64,000 nt of DNA from Macrotis lagotis (GCF_037893015.1 NC_133666.1:462820867-462884866); one strand, 5' to 3'. Positions 1 through 10,740 are shown, counted from the stretch's first letter. The notes: a model not told the origin generated them from the sequence alone. Numbers and translations are program-made.

Positions 1-419
1 AACTTACTATATAATAAATTTCCTGGGTCAATGGCTGGATTAACTTTCAATAGTTGAAATTTAGTCTTATAATTCTATTTTCTACCATAGGCTAAAGCAT
101 TTGATTCTTGGTGTTACAGTTTCAGATTTTAAGTATGTCAATATTACCTTAAAAAATCCCCATGACATTATTATTGGCTTTTCCTTTTTTCAATTTCTAT
201 GCTATGGCGCATAGACCTTAATTCATTTTCCTTTAATTTTAATGGAATCTTATGATATCTTAGTTTCTTGGTATAAAGTTTTCCAGTCTACATCTTCTAG
301 TTATCTTCGGGTTAATGCAACTTAAACTTGTTATTGGATTCAGAGGCTCTAGTTTTGGCTAGTCTCAGCTCTGACAATTTACTAGCTATATTGGAAAAGT
401 ACCAGGATAGTTACTTAAA
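1..419. other. Unassigned AT-rich sequence
   Basis: I see no open frame of note and no repeat family I can name. It reads as ordinary AT-rich intergenic or intronic DNA. Confidence 0.5.
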
Positions 420-540
420 AGTCCCTGAACTTCAGTTTCTTCAGTTTGAATTTTAGAACTGGAAAGAATATTAGAGATTAGCTAGTTTAAACCTTTAATT
501 TTACAAATAGGGAATTTGAGGTCTGGCATTATCTGCCTTG
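420..540 (-). repeat. Decayed MIR-related (THER1-like) SINE fragment
   Basis: The stretch reads like the reverse complement of the therian MIR-type SINE tail: 'agaactggaaagaatattag', then a tract equivalent to 'cattttacagatgagg', here 'attttacaaatagggaat'. It is heavily diverged, with no target duplication visible. Confidence 0.45.
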
Positions 541-1074
541 AAGAGTTATTTTGAGAAAAGCATTTGATAAACTTTTAAAAGACAGTTATCATAATGTAGC
601 TATTTTTACAACTGAGAGCTGATATTGCTGTCTGTGCTTAGATTCTGACTCCCAGAGATTAGAGATAGATTTACTTTTTAGACAGACCAGACTGTCCAGA
701 AGGCTCCATTTACTAAAACTAAATCAGTGATCAGAAATATGCTGGTCCAGGGGAATATATTTCTTTTCTTTGTGAACAATATTGTTTCCTTGAAACAATA
801 ATTGAGGTGAATTCAACTATAGCCTAGGAAAACAGTTCTTCTGGAGATATGTCCTAGCAAGACTCACTGCAAGTGCTGCAGCCTTTGTCTCCCCAGAAAA
901 CTTGCCACTAAGGTCCTTAAGCATTGTCAAATGTTCAACATCAGAAATAGAAATGGTTTTTATCAATGGAAATAACATTAAGAAGCTGCATTTCCATCTG
1001 CTTTGCCATTGAAACTTAAGGATCATGTGGTCTCCCCATCTGACTCACAGCTAAAGTCTCTTATCTATATTATT

Positions 1075-1215
1075 TTCTTCCCACCCTCACCTGATTACAA
1101 AGTGAACTCCCCAAGAACAGAGACTGTTTTGTTTTTCCATTTATATTCCTAATATTTAACACTGCTTTGCACATACTTTGTGTAATGAACTTTTTCTTTT
1201 ATTCATTTGTTCTTT
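1075..1215 (+). repeat. L2 LINE 3' end
   Basis: The order 'gtgaactccccaagaacaga', 'gactgtttt', 'tatattcctaatatttaaca' and 'tttgcacatac' matches the typical L2 3' terminus (gagctccttgagggcaggga, then tagcacagtgcctggcacat). Only the tail is present. Confidence 0.6.
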
Positions 1216-1649
1216 TTTTCATTTGTTCATTCATGTAGTCAAGAGAGATGGAAACTACTAGTCTTTGAATTTTTTAAAATTTTGAACACAATTGTTTTCA
1301 TTCTTTTTTTAAGTTTTTTCTACTGTTTTCATTCTTAAAGTTGTTTTCATTTTATATAAATTATACTTAGCAGTTCAGAGCTAATCAGAAGACTGATTTT
1401 TATTAATATTAGATTTCTCCTGTACTCCAATGCTACAATGAATCTCTGACTTAATTAATGTGGCTATTCCCTCCAAAGTTTCACATTCATGCTTTCTTAT
1501 ATACCACTAAGATTTTTTTCCCATAACTCATTGGGCTGTGCTGGTGACCCTAAGTTCTCAAAGGTAAATTCAGCAGAGGTTACATTCTGGCAGAAAATCC
1601 TCAACACACCAGCACCAGCAACCCACAGTGCCTGTCTTTGGTCAGATGG

Positions 1650-1772
1650 TATAGACACGTTTATCAAATACCTATTGCATTTTTGGCACTGTACCAAGCG
1701 CTGGGATACAAAGAGAAGAAAAAGATAGCCCTGCTCCTTATTCATAATCTAATGAGGGAGACAGCAGATTAA
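1650..1772 (-). repeat. L2 LINE 3' end, antisense
   Basis: 'ggcactgtaccaagcgctgg', 'gatacaaag' and 'ctaatgagggagacag' are the reverse complement of the L2 3' end. The chance open frames here on both strands carry no recognisable domain. Confidence 0.65.
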
Positions 1773-1860
1773 AAAAAAAACTGAAAGGGGAGGGATGGTG
1801 AAGTCCAGGGGATGACAGCCAGGTGGGAAACAATGAGGTGCTGCCCTCAGCTGCTGTGTT

Positions 1861-2107
1861 ATTTTTTTTTTTTGAGTACCACTCCTCATGACCCCCAAGG
1901 GCCTGGTGATTTCTTGGCAAAGACACTGCAGTGGTTTGCTATTTCCTTTTTCATTATTTCTCATTTTACAGATGAGAAATTGAGGCAAATAGGGTTTAAG
2001 TGACTTGCCTGAGGTCACATAGATAGTATGTAGCTGAGACCAAATTTGAATTCAGATTTTCCTGACAGTTACTAGTGTTTAATGCACTGGGCCACCTAGG
2101 TGACCCT
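1861..2107 (-). repeat. Mar1-type marsupial SINE
   Basis: Nearly full length in reverse orientation: T-rich start, 'ttggcaaagacactgcagtg', 'cattttacagatgagaaatt', 'gtgacttgcctgaggtcaca', then 'gggccacctaggtgacc', the inverse of the tRNA-like head. Confidence 0.8.
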
Positions 2108-2329
2108 GGCTGCCCTGGTTTTTCTCCTTAAGTGTGAGTATCTGGGAAGAACTCTCTGCTGTCCAACCACAATCTCTCCAAGCAGATGGAGGGAGGGATT
2201 CAGGGACAGAGGGTGCCAAAGAGATATGTGTTTCAGGGTTAATATGATCTTGCAGCCTGTTGATATTCCTAAAACGTCCACGAGTACAGCCAGGTGAGAA
2301 ATTATGGGATGGTTGTTTGGGGTACAGAC

Positions 2330-2495
2330 TTTAAATGATAGATGCTTTTATTATTTTCATGTTTCAGTTGAGGAAACTGAGCAGAGGTAAAATGACCTGC
2401 CCAGAGTCACACAATTAATAAATATCTGAGGCTACATTTGAATTTAGGTCTTCCTGACTTTAATTCCAGTACTCTATTGGGCCACTGAGCAACCT
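2330..2495 (-). repeat. MIR/Mar-type SINE, partial
   Basis: 'ttgaggaaactgagcagagg', 'ctgcccagagtcacacaatt' and 'aggtcttcctgactttaatt' are the inverted core and tRNA-like portions. The far 3' part differs from Mar1, so an older MIR-related subfamily is possible. Confidence 0.65.
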
Positions 2496-2927
2496 GATGA
2501 TTTATGACTGCCAAAATAATCATCACCTAGTGGTGGTAATTAGTTCTGGTAATGAACCTGTTTGATCTAAGACTGATCCTCAAATGACAGAGATGAAAGT
2601 CACAATTTGGGAGTACATACGATGAGGGGGTCATTGAATGATGACTATAGTGGAGTATATCAGTAGTGAAATAATAGATATTTCTTTGAACTCTAACATT
2701 AAAAGAGAGACATGTTTTCCCACTCACTCCCTTTTAATTCCTCATAGCTTGAAAGAGTTGAGTAACAGCATTTCCTTTATTTTGTCTTGAAATTTTAACT
2801 CCAGGTGCCAAAAACAAAAAAACCCCAAAAGACTAGAGACTATTTGATTTTTGACTAGATTTCTTTAAAAATCCAGACTATTTTTGCAAGGCAAGCAATT
2901 AAATAATTTCCATTTTTGAGAACAAGC

Positions 2928-3200
2928 TCAATCACCTGTTTCACTAGCACCATCTTCAAACAAGATTGAGCAGGTGAGTCTTTTCTGAATCCAGCAACCC
3001 TCCACATCTGTCACTTGAATGCAAAGAGGAGCCAGTGCCAGGCAAACACCACATTTGTCCCTGATTTCTTCTTTGTACACTTCAAAGAGCTCAGACAGAT
3101 AGTACAGATTAGACTGATGCTCCTTAGATTGCTCTCCAGGTAAGTGTTCATGGTTGAATGAACCAGGGCAAGAAAACAAATGTTTGTAGAGTCTGGTTTC
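2928..3200 (-). other. Unidentified open frame of about 90 codons (possible exon or pseudogene)
   Basis: The minus strand is open from about 3,200 to a TGA at 2,928-2,930, encoding about 90 residues with mixed composition (segments such as LYYLSELFEVYKEE and KCGVCLALAPLC, six cysteines). Unlike most frames here it is not low-complexity and I cannot assign it to a SINE or LINE. Codons with G or C in third position are fairly frequent for such an AT-rich window. I see no convincing acceptor upstream; a possible donor (CAG/GTGATT) lies near its end. I do not recognise the protein. A chance frame remains the most likely reading. Confidence 0.2.
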
Positions 3201-3201
3201 T

Positions 3202-3974
3202 CATTTGGATTCTACAATTCAGTCTTCTCATTTTTTTTGTTGAATCCTGGGGGTTCTGGATTTGAATCAGGGCTCAAGTCTCAGGCAAGGATATTATGAG
3301 TTTGTTGCCAAAGTTTGTGTTGGATCCTTTATGTTTGCAAGGTAAAGGTCTTTACCAGACATTTATCACAGCTTGATTTCCTTGGGGCATTCTGCAGAAG
3401 GCTGTAGCTGAGATTTTTCTTCAGCTTTTTACCCCTCCCTTACCCAGTGACATCATGGCCTCCTTTAGCATATTATGTATAAGGTTGGTTACGATGGAAA
3501 AGTAAATTCCCAAAAGAAATTCTTTTCTCTCCTAAAAAAAAAAGGTCTTCAAAAAAAAATGACTAGTCCTAAAGGTATATTTTTTGGACAAAAAACTTGT
3601 TAAGATTCTGCTTATGAGTGTAGGTAGAAAATGTTCCTGGCACAAGAAATTTTTTTTCTTAAGATTATTTTCTTATATTCCAATAAAGACTGTTTTTCCC
3701 TCCTCCTACTTTTCATGAAGTAATTCCTCAGTCAAAACAAGCATCTTTAGATATTCTTGAAAACATCTGGTGTATAGAAGTAGAGGCAACATTTGACTTT
3801 TTGCTCTTATTATAATTTTGATACTCAGGTACCAGTCTTTGGTATATGTCAATTCCATTCATTGATATATAGTGAAGAAAGAATAATAAAAGTTTCTCCT
3901 TGAAAACTGGTGCTCCAGTTGCCAATGTAAGTGGAAAAAAAACCAATCAGAACACAATATACAAAGTTGTCATT
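3202..3974. other. Unassigned stretch
   Basis: AT-rich sequence with several A or T homopolymers and no frame or repeat I can name. Confidence 0.45.
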
Positions 3975-4217
3975 TCATTTCTTCTTGTTCTTGTTCTCTT
4001 CCTCCTCCTCCTCTGCCTTCTCCTTCTTCTTCACCTTTTTCTCCTTTGCATGTTCTTTTCCTTTCTCCTCCTCTTCTTCTTCCCCCCTCCTCTTTCTCCT
4101 CCTTCTACTCATCCTCCTGCTCCTCCTATTTCTCCTTCTTCCCTTTTTCCTGCTCTTCCTAATCTTCTTCACCTCTTTCTCTTCCTCCTTAGTCATTATC
4201 ATCATCCTCCTCTTTAG
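3975..4217. repeat. Pyrimidine-rich (TTC/TCC) tract
   Basis: About 240 bases of irregular CTT, CCT and CTC units on the plus strand, hence a GAA/GGA purine tract on the minus strand. The Leu/Ser/Phe-rich and Lys/Glu/Arg-rich frames here are artefacts of the tract. Confidence 0.9.
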
Positions 4218-4299
4218 TTTTTGATATATTTCATTTTTAAATTACATTTATATAAAGCATCAGTTATCAAAACTGTCTACTATTGGCTAAGAAATAGAG

Positions 4300-5269
4300 T
4301 AGTGGATCAGTAGAATAGATTAGGTACAAAAGAGACAGTACATGACCATGGTCATTTACTGTTTGATAAACCCAAAGATTCCAGTTTCTGGAAAAAGAAC
4401 TCATTCTTTGATAAAAACTGCTAGGAAAACTAGAAGATAGTATGACAGAAACTAGAAATAGAGCAGCATCTCACACCCTAAACCAAGATAAGGTCAAAAT
4501 GGGTACAGGATCAAGACATAAAAAGATAATTTTATAAGCCAATTGGGAGGACAAGGAATAGCTTACCTACCAGATCTATGGAAAGGGGAGCAGTTTATGA
4601 CCAAAGAAGAGATAGAGAATATTATTAAAAACAAACTGGATAATTGGATTGTATTAAATTAAAAAGGTTTTGTATAAACAAAACCACTGCAACCAAGATT
4701 AAAAGGAATGTAGTAAACTGGGAAACAGTTTTTACAAGTAATGTTTCTGATAAAGGACTTATTTTAAAAATATATAGATAACTGAGGCAAATTTATATTA
4801 AAAAAGTCATTCCCCAATTGATTAATTCCCATATCCAAGGATAATTCTCAGACAAAGGTAATTCTCAGACAAAGAAATCAAAGCTATCTAGAGTCAGATG
4901 AAAAATTGTTCTAAATCATTATTGATCAGAGAAATGCAAATTAAGTCTCTCTGAGGTACCACCTCACACCTTTCAGATTGGTCAATATGACTAGAAAGGA
5001 TAATGATCAACGTTGTAGGGGATGTGGGAAATCTATGTATTGTTAAGTGATTGAATCTTTGGGGAATTATGTCCAAAAGGGCAAAAAAAAAAATGTGCTT
5101 ACCCTTTGATCCATCTATATCCCTGCTGGTTCTATATAGATCATGAAAGAGGGTAATAATCCCACATATACAAAGCCATTCATAGCAGCTTTTTTTTTGT
5201 GGTGGCAAAGAATTGGAAAGTGAGAGGATGTCCATCAATTGAGAAATGACTGAACAAATTATGGTTTGT

Positions 5270-5305
<36 letters not shown>

Positions 5306-5852
5306 ATATATATGTTATGGAATATTATTTGTTCTATAAGAAATCATGAGGGATGGGATTTCAAAAAGCCTGGAAAGACTTGTATGAATTGATGTGGAAC
5401 GGAGCAGAACCAGAAGAACATTATGAACACAACAACAACATGATGAGATGATCAACCATGTTGGACTTGTTCATTTCAGCAGCATAAAAATCAAGGACAA
5501 TTTTAAGGAATTTGTGATGGAAAATGCTATCATATCTAGAGAAGAAACTATGAACAAATGATAAACAAAGGTTATTATCTTCAATTTCTAAAAGTTGTCT
5601 TATGTATTACATAATTTTGTAATCTCTAATGTTTTCTTTCTTTCTTTTGGATCTTATTCTTCTTTCACAGCACATTAAATTATATTTAACATGGTTACAA
5701 ATATAAAGCCTATATCAGATTTCTTTCTGTTGGAGGGAGGGGAAAGAGGAGGGAGGGAGGAAGAAAAATTGTAAAATCAAAACTTTGGGAAAAAATGATT
5801 GGTTAAAATTACCTTTGAATATAGTCGTAAAAACAAATAAAATATTTAAAGA
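4300..5852 (+). repeat. L1 LINE, 5'-truncated (end of ORF2 plus 3' UTR)
   Basis: Sense-strand text matches the end of mammalian L1 ORF2: 'agagaaatgcaaattaagtc', 'aggtaccacctcacaccttt', 'gtggtggcaaagaattggaa', 'tggaatattatttgttctat' and 'tggaaagacttgtatgaatt'. The marsupial-type 3' UTR follows and ends in 'aaacaaataaaatatttaaa'. ORF2 is broken by many stops and frameshifts. A (GT)n tract has grown within it at 5,267-5,313, and an 18-19-bp unit is tandemly repeated near 4,841-4,875. Confidence 0.85.
5267..5313. repeat. (GT)n microsatellite
   Basis: GT dinucleotides with two TA interruptions, passing into TATATATA at the right edge, inside the L1 fragment. Confidence 0.95.
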
Positions 5853-5934
5853 ATGTACAAAAAAAGGAAGTCTACCTTTTCAAAGTTTTATGAAGGATTT
5901 ACCTTAGAGTAAAGAGAAAAAAATCTAGCAATCT

Positions 5935-6345
5935 AGATGGTGTGGCAGCGTGTTCTCATTAGTTAATTTTTTTATTCATAAATTTTGTTTTATGTTTCAT
6001 TTCCCAATATATTCATGCTTGACCCAAAGACTCATCAATTATAACACTGTATTCAAAAAAACGTTCAATAAAACTAACTACAAAATTCCATAAAATATGG
6101 AGTACGCCATGTCTATAGTCCTCTACCATTGAAAACATGAGATTGAAGAGTATTTTTATATCCCTTCTTTGAAGGTCAACTTAGTCATTTACAATTTTTG
6201 AATATTCAGCAGTAATTTCTTGTTGCTCTTTCCTTTTACATTGTTATAATTATTGTGCATTTTGTTTTCTGGTTCTGTTTATTTTCCTTTATGTAAGTTC
6301 CTATGTCTTTCCATTCCTCCCTGTAGTCTTAATATGCTTCATTTG
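5935..6345 (-). repeat. L1 LINE 3'-end fragment, antisense
   Basis: 'gttataattattgtgcattt', 'ttctggttctgtttattttc' and 'taagttcctatgtctttcca' are the reverse complement of the marsupial L1 ORF2 end. The left part resembles inverted L1 3' UTR. Confidence 0.6.
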
Positions 6346-6556
6346 GAAGGGACTAATTTTATTTTCTTTTTTAATTAAAATTTTGTCAATTGCAAACAAA
6401 AGAAGATTACATTTACAGATTACTCTCACTTCATGAGAGATCTCTTGTTACAAAGTTAAACATTTAAAGCTAATAATAAAGTGATCTTACCTGAATGTGC
6501 ATGTAGCATTCCATATCTGCAGCATTCCACTGCCTCTCCATTAAAAATTGATGAAT

Positions 6557-6647
6557 AAAATCTGGCCTCAGATGCTTAATAATTACCTAGCTGTATGACC
6601 TTGCACAAGTCACTTAACCCCATTATCTTGCAAAAACTGAAAATAAA
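6557..6647 (+). repeat. WSINE1-type SINE, 5'-truncated
   Basis: It begins inside the element at 'atctggcctcagatgcttaa' and runs through 'taattacctagctgtatgac' and 'cacttaaccccatt' to an A-rich tail. The tail abuts the left end of the DNA transposon that starts at 6,650. Confidence 0.85.
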
Positions 6648-6649
6648 TA

Positions 6650-7386
6650 CCATATTTACCCATGTATAAGATGCAACCTTTTTTGAAAAGCTTGGAGTTT
6701 AAAAACTGAGAGTATCTTATGCAGTGCTTGTAGATTTTTTTACTTGCATTTCCCACTTTTTCACATGTGTTGTCTTTATGTTCATTGCTTCATATTTGTT
6801 ACCAGTATATTAGATTACATTTTGCCACATCGTGCCCAGAAATGGCTCAGAAAAAATTTTCGTACAGTTGCTAAATTCAAGTTTAAAGTGATCCAATTTG
6901 CACTTGATGTACTGCTGAACATCAGTTCTGATGTTCACTGCTGAACAACAATTCGAGACTGGCTAAGGGAAGAAGAAACCCTACTGAAAATGTCCTGGCA
7001 GAAGAAGACCATGAGATGCAAGTCAGCAAAATGACCTGAGTTAGGGAATTGAAGAGGATTGAAGAGCAAAGGTCCATTGGAATTCCTGTGTACACAAAGA
7101 TGGTTCAGCAGGAGGCCAGAAGAATTGCTGATGAAAAAGAAGCTACTGATTTCAAAGGAGGACACACTTGGTTCTTCAGGTTCATGAATGGACTAAGCAT
7201 GCACACACACACACACCAGACCTTCCCAAAAGATGCCTGAAAACTATGAGCAGAAGGTCCTTCAATTTCATGATGAATAAAACTTGAGTTCAATAATGTT
7301 ATGTAATACTTTATTTTTCAAATTTCAGGCCCCCAAATTAAGTTCCATCATATACATGGGAGCATCTTATATAAGGGGAAATACAG
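6650..7386 (+). mobile_element. Pogo-like (Tc1/mariner superfamily) DNA transposon, defective
   Basis: The ends are inverted repeats: CATATTTACCCATGTATAAG at the left, and the complement of the right end reads CTGTATTTCCCCTTATATAA. With the flanking TA included, 22 of 27 positions match. TA dinucleotides at 6,648-6,649 and 7,387-7,388 fit the target duplication of this superfamily. Inside are broken pieces of an N-terminal DNA-binding region: 'AKFKFKVIQFALD' near 6,870-6,910, 'TIRDWLREEE' near 6,950-6,980, and 'TKMVQQEARRIADE' followed by 'TWFFRFMNGLSM' at about 7,100-7,200. Frameshifts and an in-frame TGA separate them. No DDE catalytic part is present, so this is an internally deleted, non-autonomous copy. 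The order of helix-turn-helix pieces resembles Tigger/pogo transposases; the exact family is not fixed. Confidence 0.75.
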
Positions 7387-7404
7387 TAAATGAACAAAAT
7401 TCTC

Positions 7405-7850
7405 TTTTTCTTTCACTCCTTTCCCATTGAATAAAAAATGAAAATAATCAATTTCTTATAACAGATTTGCATAGTCAAGCAAAAAATTCCTCAATGACTG
7501 TGTATTATGATTGGTCATTACATTGATCACAGTTCTTAAGATTTTCAAAGTTATTCATTATTACATATTATTATTATAAATTGTTCTGTTTCTGTTCATT
7601 TCAGTCTTCAGTTTATAAAAGTCCTCAGAATTGTTATTTTTGTAATATTGATATTATATAGTGTTTTCCTTGTGCTTACTTCACTCTTCACTTCTTACTT
7701 CACTTCATCAGTTGTAACAAATCTTTCCCTGGGCTTTTTAAATGACCTATTTCCTCATTTCTTACAAAGCTATATACCCCCAGCAGATTCCTATGCCTTG
7801 TTTTTCAGTTATTTCTCAATTGATGGACATTCCCTAAGTTTCCTGTTAAA
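7405..7850 (-). repeat. L1 LINE 3'-end fragment, antisense
   Basis: 'attggtcattacattgatca', 'cagttcttaagattttcaaa', 'tttctgttcatttcagtctt' and 'ctcaattgatggacattccc' are the inverted end of marsupial L1 ORF2. It lies directly right of the pogo-like element. Confidence 0.7.
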
Positions 7851-8107
7851 AGGAAAAAAAGGTAAGAAGAAATCAAAGAATAGGGAAGAAAAGTTAAAGG
7901 GAAAATGGCTTCAAATCATGTCAGATTCAAGATTTATATGGTTGGAACTAGGGAAAGAGAATCAATAAGCATTGGTATGAAGCATCAGGAGTATCAGGGA
8001 TTCATATTGCATTAGGTAATATCTACTGGTAAGGTCCATTATATTAATAAGACTAAGGCTAGGGAATAAGACTAGGGAGAGTGAAGAACAGTACTGAGGT
8101 TCCTGCC

Positions 8108-8320
8108 AAAATGGTTTGGTGGAAAGATCGTAAAATTTGTCAGAAGATATTATTTCAATCTTAGGTTACTATGTGCTATCTGAGGGACCTTGGGCATCTC
8201 TATTAACCTTACTGAGTTTCATTTTAATTCATCTCTATAATGAGGAGATTGAACTAGGTGGTCCCTTCCTAATTAATCCAAATTTTGAGATCTTTTCTGA
8301 TACACACTTTAATGGGTGTT
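8108..8320 (+). repeat. MIR-related SINE (THER1-like)
   Basis: 'ggtggaaagatcgtaaaatt', 'gggaccttgggcatctctat', 'tgagtttcattttaattcat' and 'gattgaactaggtggtccct' follow the order of the therian MIR-type element that ends in a 'ggactagatgacct' segment. Confidence 0.6.
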
Positions 8321-8379
8321 TGCAGTCCAATATCTTTGTTATTTTGATGGAACTATGAATTCATCTCTATAGCTATGTT

Positions 8380-8515
8380 TCTATCTGTTCGTCTATCTCT
8401 CTCTATTTGTCTCTCTGTCTTTCTATCTATCCATCCATCTGTATATCTAACTACACACATTACATGTACATATAAATATACACTCACATATAGATACATA
8501 TATGATTTGTAACCT
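8380..8515. repeat. Degenerate TCTA/TCTG and CATA simple repeat
   Basis: Imperfect pyrimidine tetranucleotides change into ACAT/TATA-rich sequence. There is no coding content. Confidence 0.7.
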
Positions 8516-8569
8516 CTTTGTGCCTTTCATTCTGCATGAGATTTTTGTCCAAGTTCTTCTTTGAGGCAA

Positions 8570-8760
8570 TAGGACTTAGAAGATAAATTGTAAGTTTTGA
8601 AATCAAGAATAACTGATGCAAATCCTGCTTCAGAAAATTTAGTGTTGTATCCCTGGAACATATATCCCTGTGTTGTTATGAGAATAAAATGAGATGATAT
8701 TTGTAAAGCACTTTAAAAACCTTAAATTCTTTATAAATGCTAGTTATATTACCTCTGAAC
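8570..8760 (+). repeat. MIR-type SINE, 3' half recognisable
   Basis: 'gttatgagaataaaatgaga', 'tgatatttgtaaagcacttt' and 'tataaatgctagttatatta' match the 3' region of MIR-type marsupial SINEs. The 5' half is badly decayed. Confidence 0.55.
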
Positions 8761-8856
8761 CTCAGTTTCCTAATCTGTCCTAGACAATAAATAGTAAATA
8801 AATAGTTATTAATCACCATATGCACTGCGCTAATCCCAGGTTCTATGTTCTATTTG

Positions 8857-9201
8857 CTTTGAAAGCCAAAGTGGATAAGGGTTTCTTGTGAACAGTAGTT
8901 GATTATGGATCAGTCAGTTCTGAGAGACAGGCAAGTTTCATTCCGAAGGAATAGATGATGTGCTGCCCTCAGCTGATTGGAAGGAAGTAAGATTCAGATT
9001 CTGGAATCCATAGTGGCAGAGGAGCACTGGGAGGTGTCCAGTGTGGTAACAAAAAGCCAGAGAGATCCTGGGAAAATTGGCAGGAGAATCAAGGAGAGTT
9101 TTCTTTTCTTTGTGAAGGGCAAAGCCACCTTGAAATGGTTTCACCCCAAGAGAGGGGTCAGTGCCTTAAAAAGCATCAAGGTTCCCACAGAATCCAGTGA
9201 G
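8857..9201 (+). pseudogene. 28S rRNA pseudogene fragment
   Basis: The stretch runs collinear with vertebrate 28S rRNA over about 345 bases. Landmarks in order: 'ctttgaaagccaaagtggat', 'tgtgaacagtagttgattat', 'ggatcagtcagttctgagag', 'cattccgaaggaatagatga', 'aggtgtccagtgtggtaaca', 'gagttttcttttctttgtga', 'agggcaaagccaccttgaaa', 'caccccaagagaggggtcag', 'tgccttaaaaagcatcaagg' and 'atccagtgag'. Many differences from 28S are C-to-T or G-to-A changes at former CpG sites, as expected for an old, methylated, non-functional copy. Only an internal segment of the roughly 4-5-kb gene is present, with no other rRNA nearby, so this is not a rDNA locus. The 82-codon frame across it (8,977-9,225) is not a gene. 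I see no target duplication or A-tail, so the mechanism of insertion is open. Confidence 0.88.
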
Positions 9202-9219
9202 TCAACAATTAGATATTGT

Positions 9220-9625
9220 CTTTAATATGTAAAGTTTGAGTAGGTAGACTATACTGATAAATAGCCCATCAAGAGGCAGGTTAGGATTTACCTGGTTGTC
9301 AGAGTTCCTACCATCATAATTCAAAAATGGAAGGTCTGAGAGGAAAGACATTACTAATGATTATCCTATGAAGTGACAGCTTAGGATATTCCAGGTTGTT
9401 GAATATCATCATCACATAGCACAAGCTGATGCTTGCCCGCCATTGATGTGCCAAAGTTGCCTCACTGATATGAGAGGAATAGATACCATTTAAGGTCTGA
9501 AATAGCCAGACTATCTCCAATAGTCCTGTTTCATAAAAATCAGGCCCTGGGATGGAACAGTTCTGGCAAAGGCAAGTGAGAAAAATAATACCTAATTTTA
9601 AAATCATATATAAATCACATATAAA
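9220..9625. other. Unassigned stretch
   Basis: No repeat family recognised. A 97-codon minus-strand frame (9,314-9,607) has no domain I know and no supporting splice signals. Confidence 0.4.
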
Positions 9626-9652
9626 ATAATTATATATATATATATATATGCA
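9626..9652. repeat. (TA)n microsatellite
   Basis: A run of alternating TA within AT-rich DNA. Confidence 0.9.
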
Positions 9653-10140
9653 TATCTTTAATGATGCCTTTTGACCTCACTTTTCATGCACATGTCATCA
9701 CCATGTCATGGCCCATTTAAATCTACCATGGGACCTTTCATTGCCTTTAGATACTCACAAATGCCTCAAGTTTTAGAGATTGTGCCGATTCATGATTCAA
9801 GTCATATAGCATCACTTGGAAAACTGTACTGAAAAGATTTACTTTTATGTCTATAAACAACTTCTGATTATAGTAAATGTTGCATAGTTCCCCAAAGCAA
9901 CTTAATTTCTCCAAATTTCTGTAATACAAGAGACTAGAGGTCTAAAAAGTAGTTCACTACTGAACATTCAACCAAAACTTAGGCAGGGACTAAGATTTCC
10001 AAGGATATGGATTGAAGCCTAGATTAGGATCCATCTCCTTGGATATATTGGTGGTAGAGATCTTGACATGGGAAAAGGGAGAAGAGAAGAATGCAATATA
10101 AACTTTTGAGAGATAAAGGATGGAAATATCTATTTCCTCT
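9653..10140. other. Unassigned stretch
   Basis: Nothing identifiable on either strand. Confidence 0.4.
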
Positions 10141-10145
10141 CCAAA

Positions 10146-10297
10146 GGGGACAGCTAGGTGGAGCAGTGAATAGAGCACTGGCCTTGGAGTCAGGAGTACC
10201 TGAGTTCAAATCTGGTGTCAGACACTTAATAATTACCTAGCTGTGTGGCCTTGGGAAAGCCACTTAACCCCATTGCCTTGCAAAAAAAAAAAAAAAC
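10146..10297 (+). repeat. WSINE1-type SINE, full length
   Basis: Starts 'ggggacagctaggtggagca', has the B-box region 'gagttcaaatc', and ends 'cttaaccccattgccttgc' plus A14. 'ctccaaag' before and 'ctcccaaag' after may be a diverged target duplication. Confidence 0.92.
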
Positions 10298-10499
10298 TCC
10301 CAAAGAGAAAGATAGAAAGGGTAGAAAGATAGAAAAGGACAGGATAGTGTTATTTGAAATAACTGTGATCTTTCATTATTACAGAAATAATGTAAAGAGG
10401 CACTATTTTTATTATTTTGTATAAAAAGTATAATTACCACATTATTGAAAGCCTTGCTTAAGTTTATATGTATTGCTTCAAATAATAGTTAATTTGTTA

Positions 10500-10740
10500 G
10501 CAGCTAGTTAGGGGCTAAAATGGTCTCCTTGGAACCAGGAAAACCCAAGTTTGAATTCTGCTGAAGATATTAATTTGTGGAACTTTAGACAAGTCTTTCA
10601 ACATCTCAGCCTCAGTTTCCTCATCTATGAAATAAGAATAAAAATAACAGCTACCTCACAGAGTTATATGAATCAAATGAAATGATGTTAGACACTATGC
10701 AAACTTTAAAATGTTATATAAATCCTGATTCCTTATATGT
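10500..10740 (+). repeat. MIR-type SINE, nearly full length
   Basis: 'tcagcctcagtttcctcatc', 'tatgaaataagaataaaaat', 'agctacctcacagagttata' and 'aaaatgttatataaatcctg' are the MIR core and tail in sense order, with a degraded tRNA-like head. Confidence 0.75.

Noticed and set aside
1838..1856. A second 28S rRNA scrap, because 'tgctgccctcagctg' is shared with the pseudogene at 8.96 kb
   Set aside because: Only about 15 bases match and the flanks do not follow 28S rRNA.
3900..4224. Leu/Phe/Ser-rich frames that look like membrane proteins
   Set aside because: They arise from the CTT/CTC pyrimidine tract, with no start context or neighbouring gene structure.
7049..7240. A small gene encoding 63 residues
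   Set aside because: It is one broken piece of a pogo-type transposase inside a defective DNA transposon, with a frameshift and stop just upstream.
8977..9225. 82-codon plus-strand frame
   Set aside because: It lies in a 28S rRNA pseudogene fragment.
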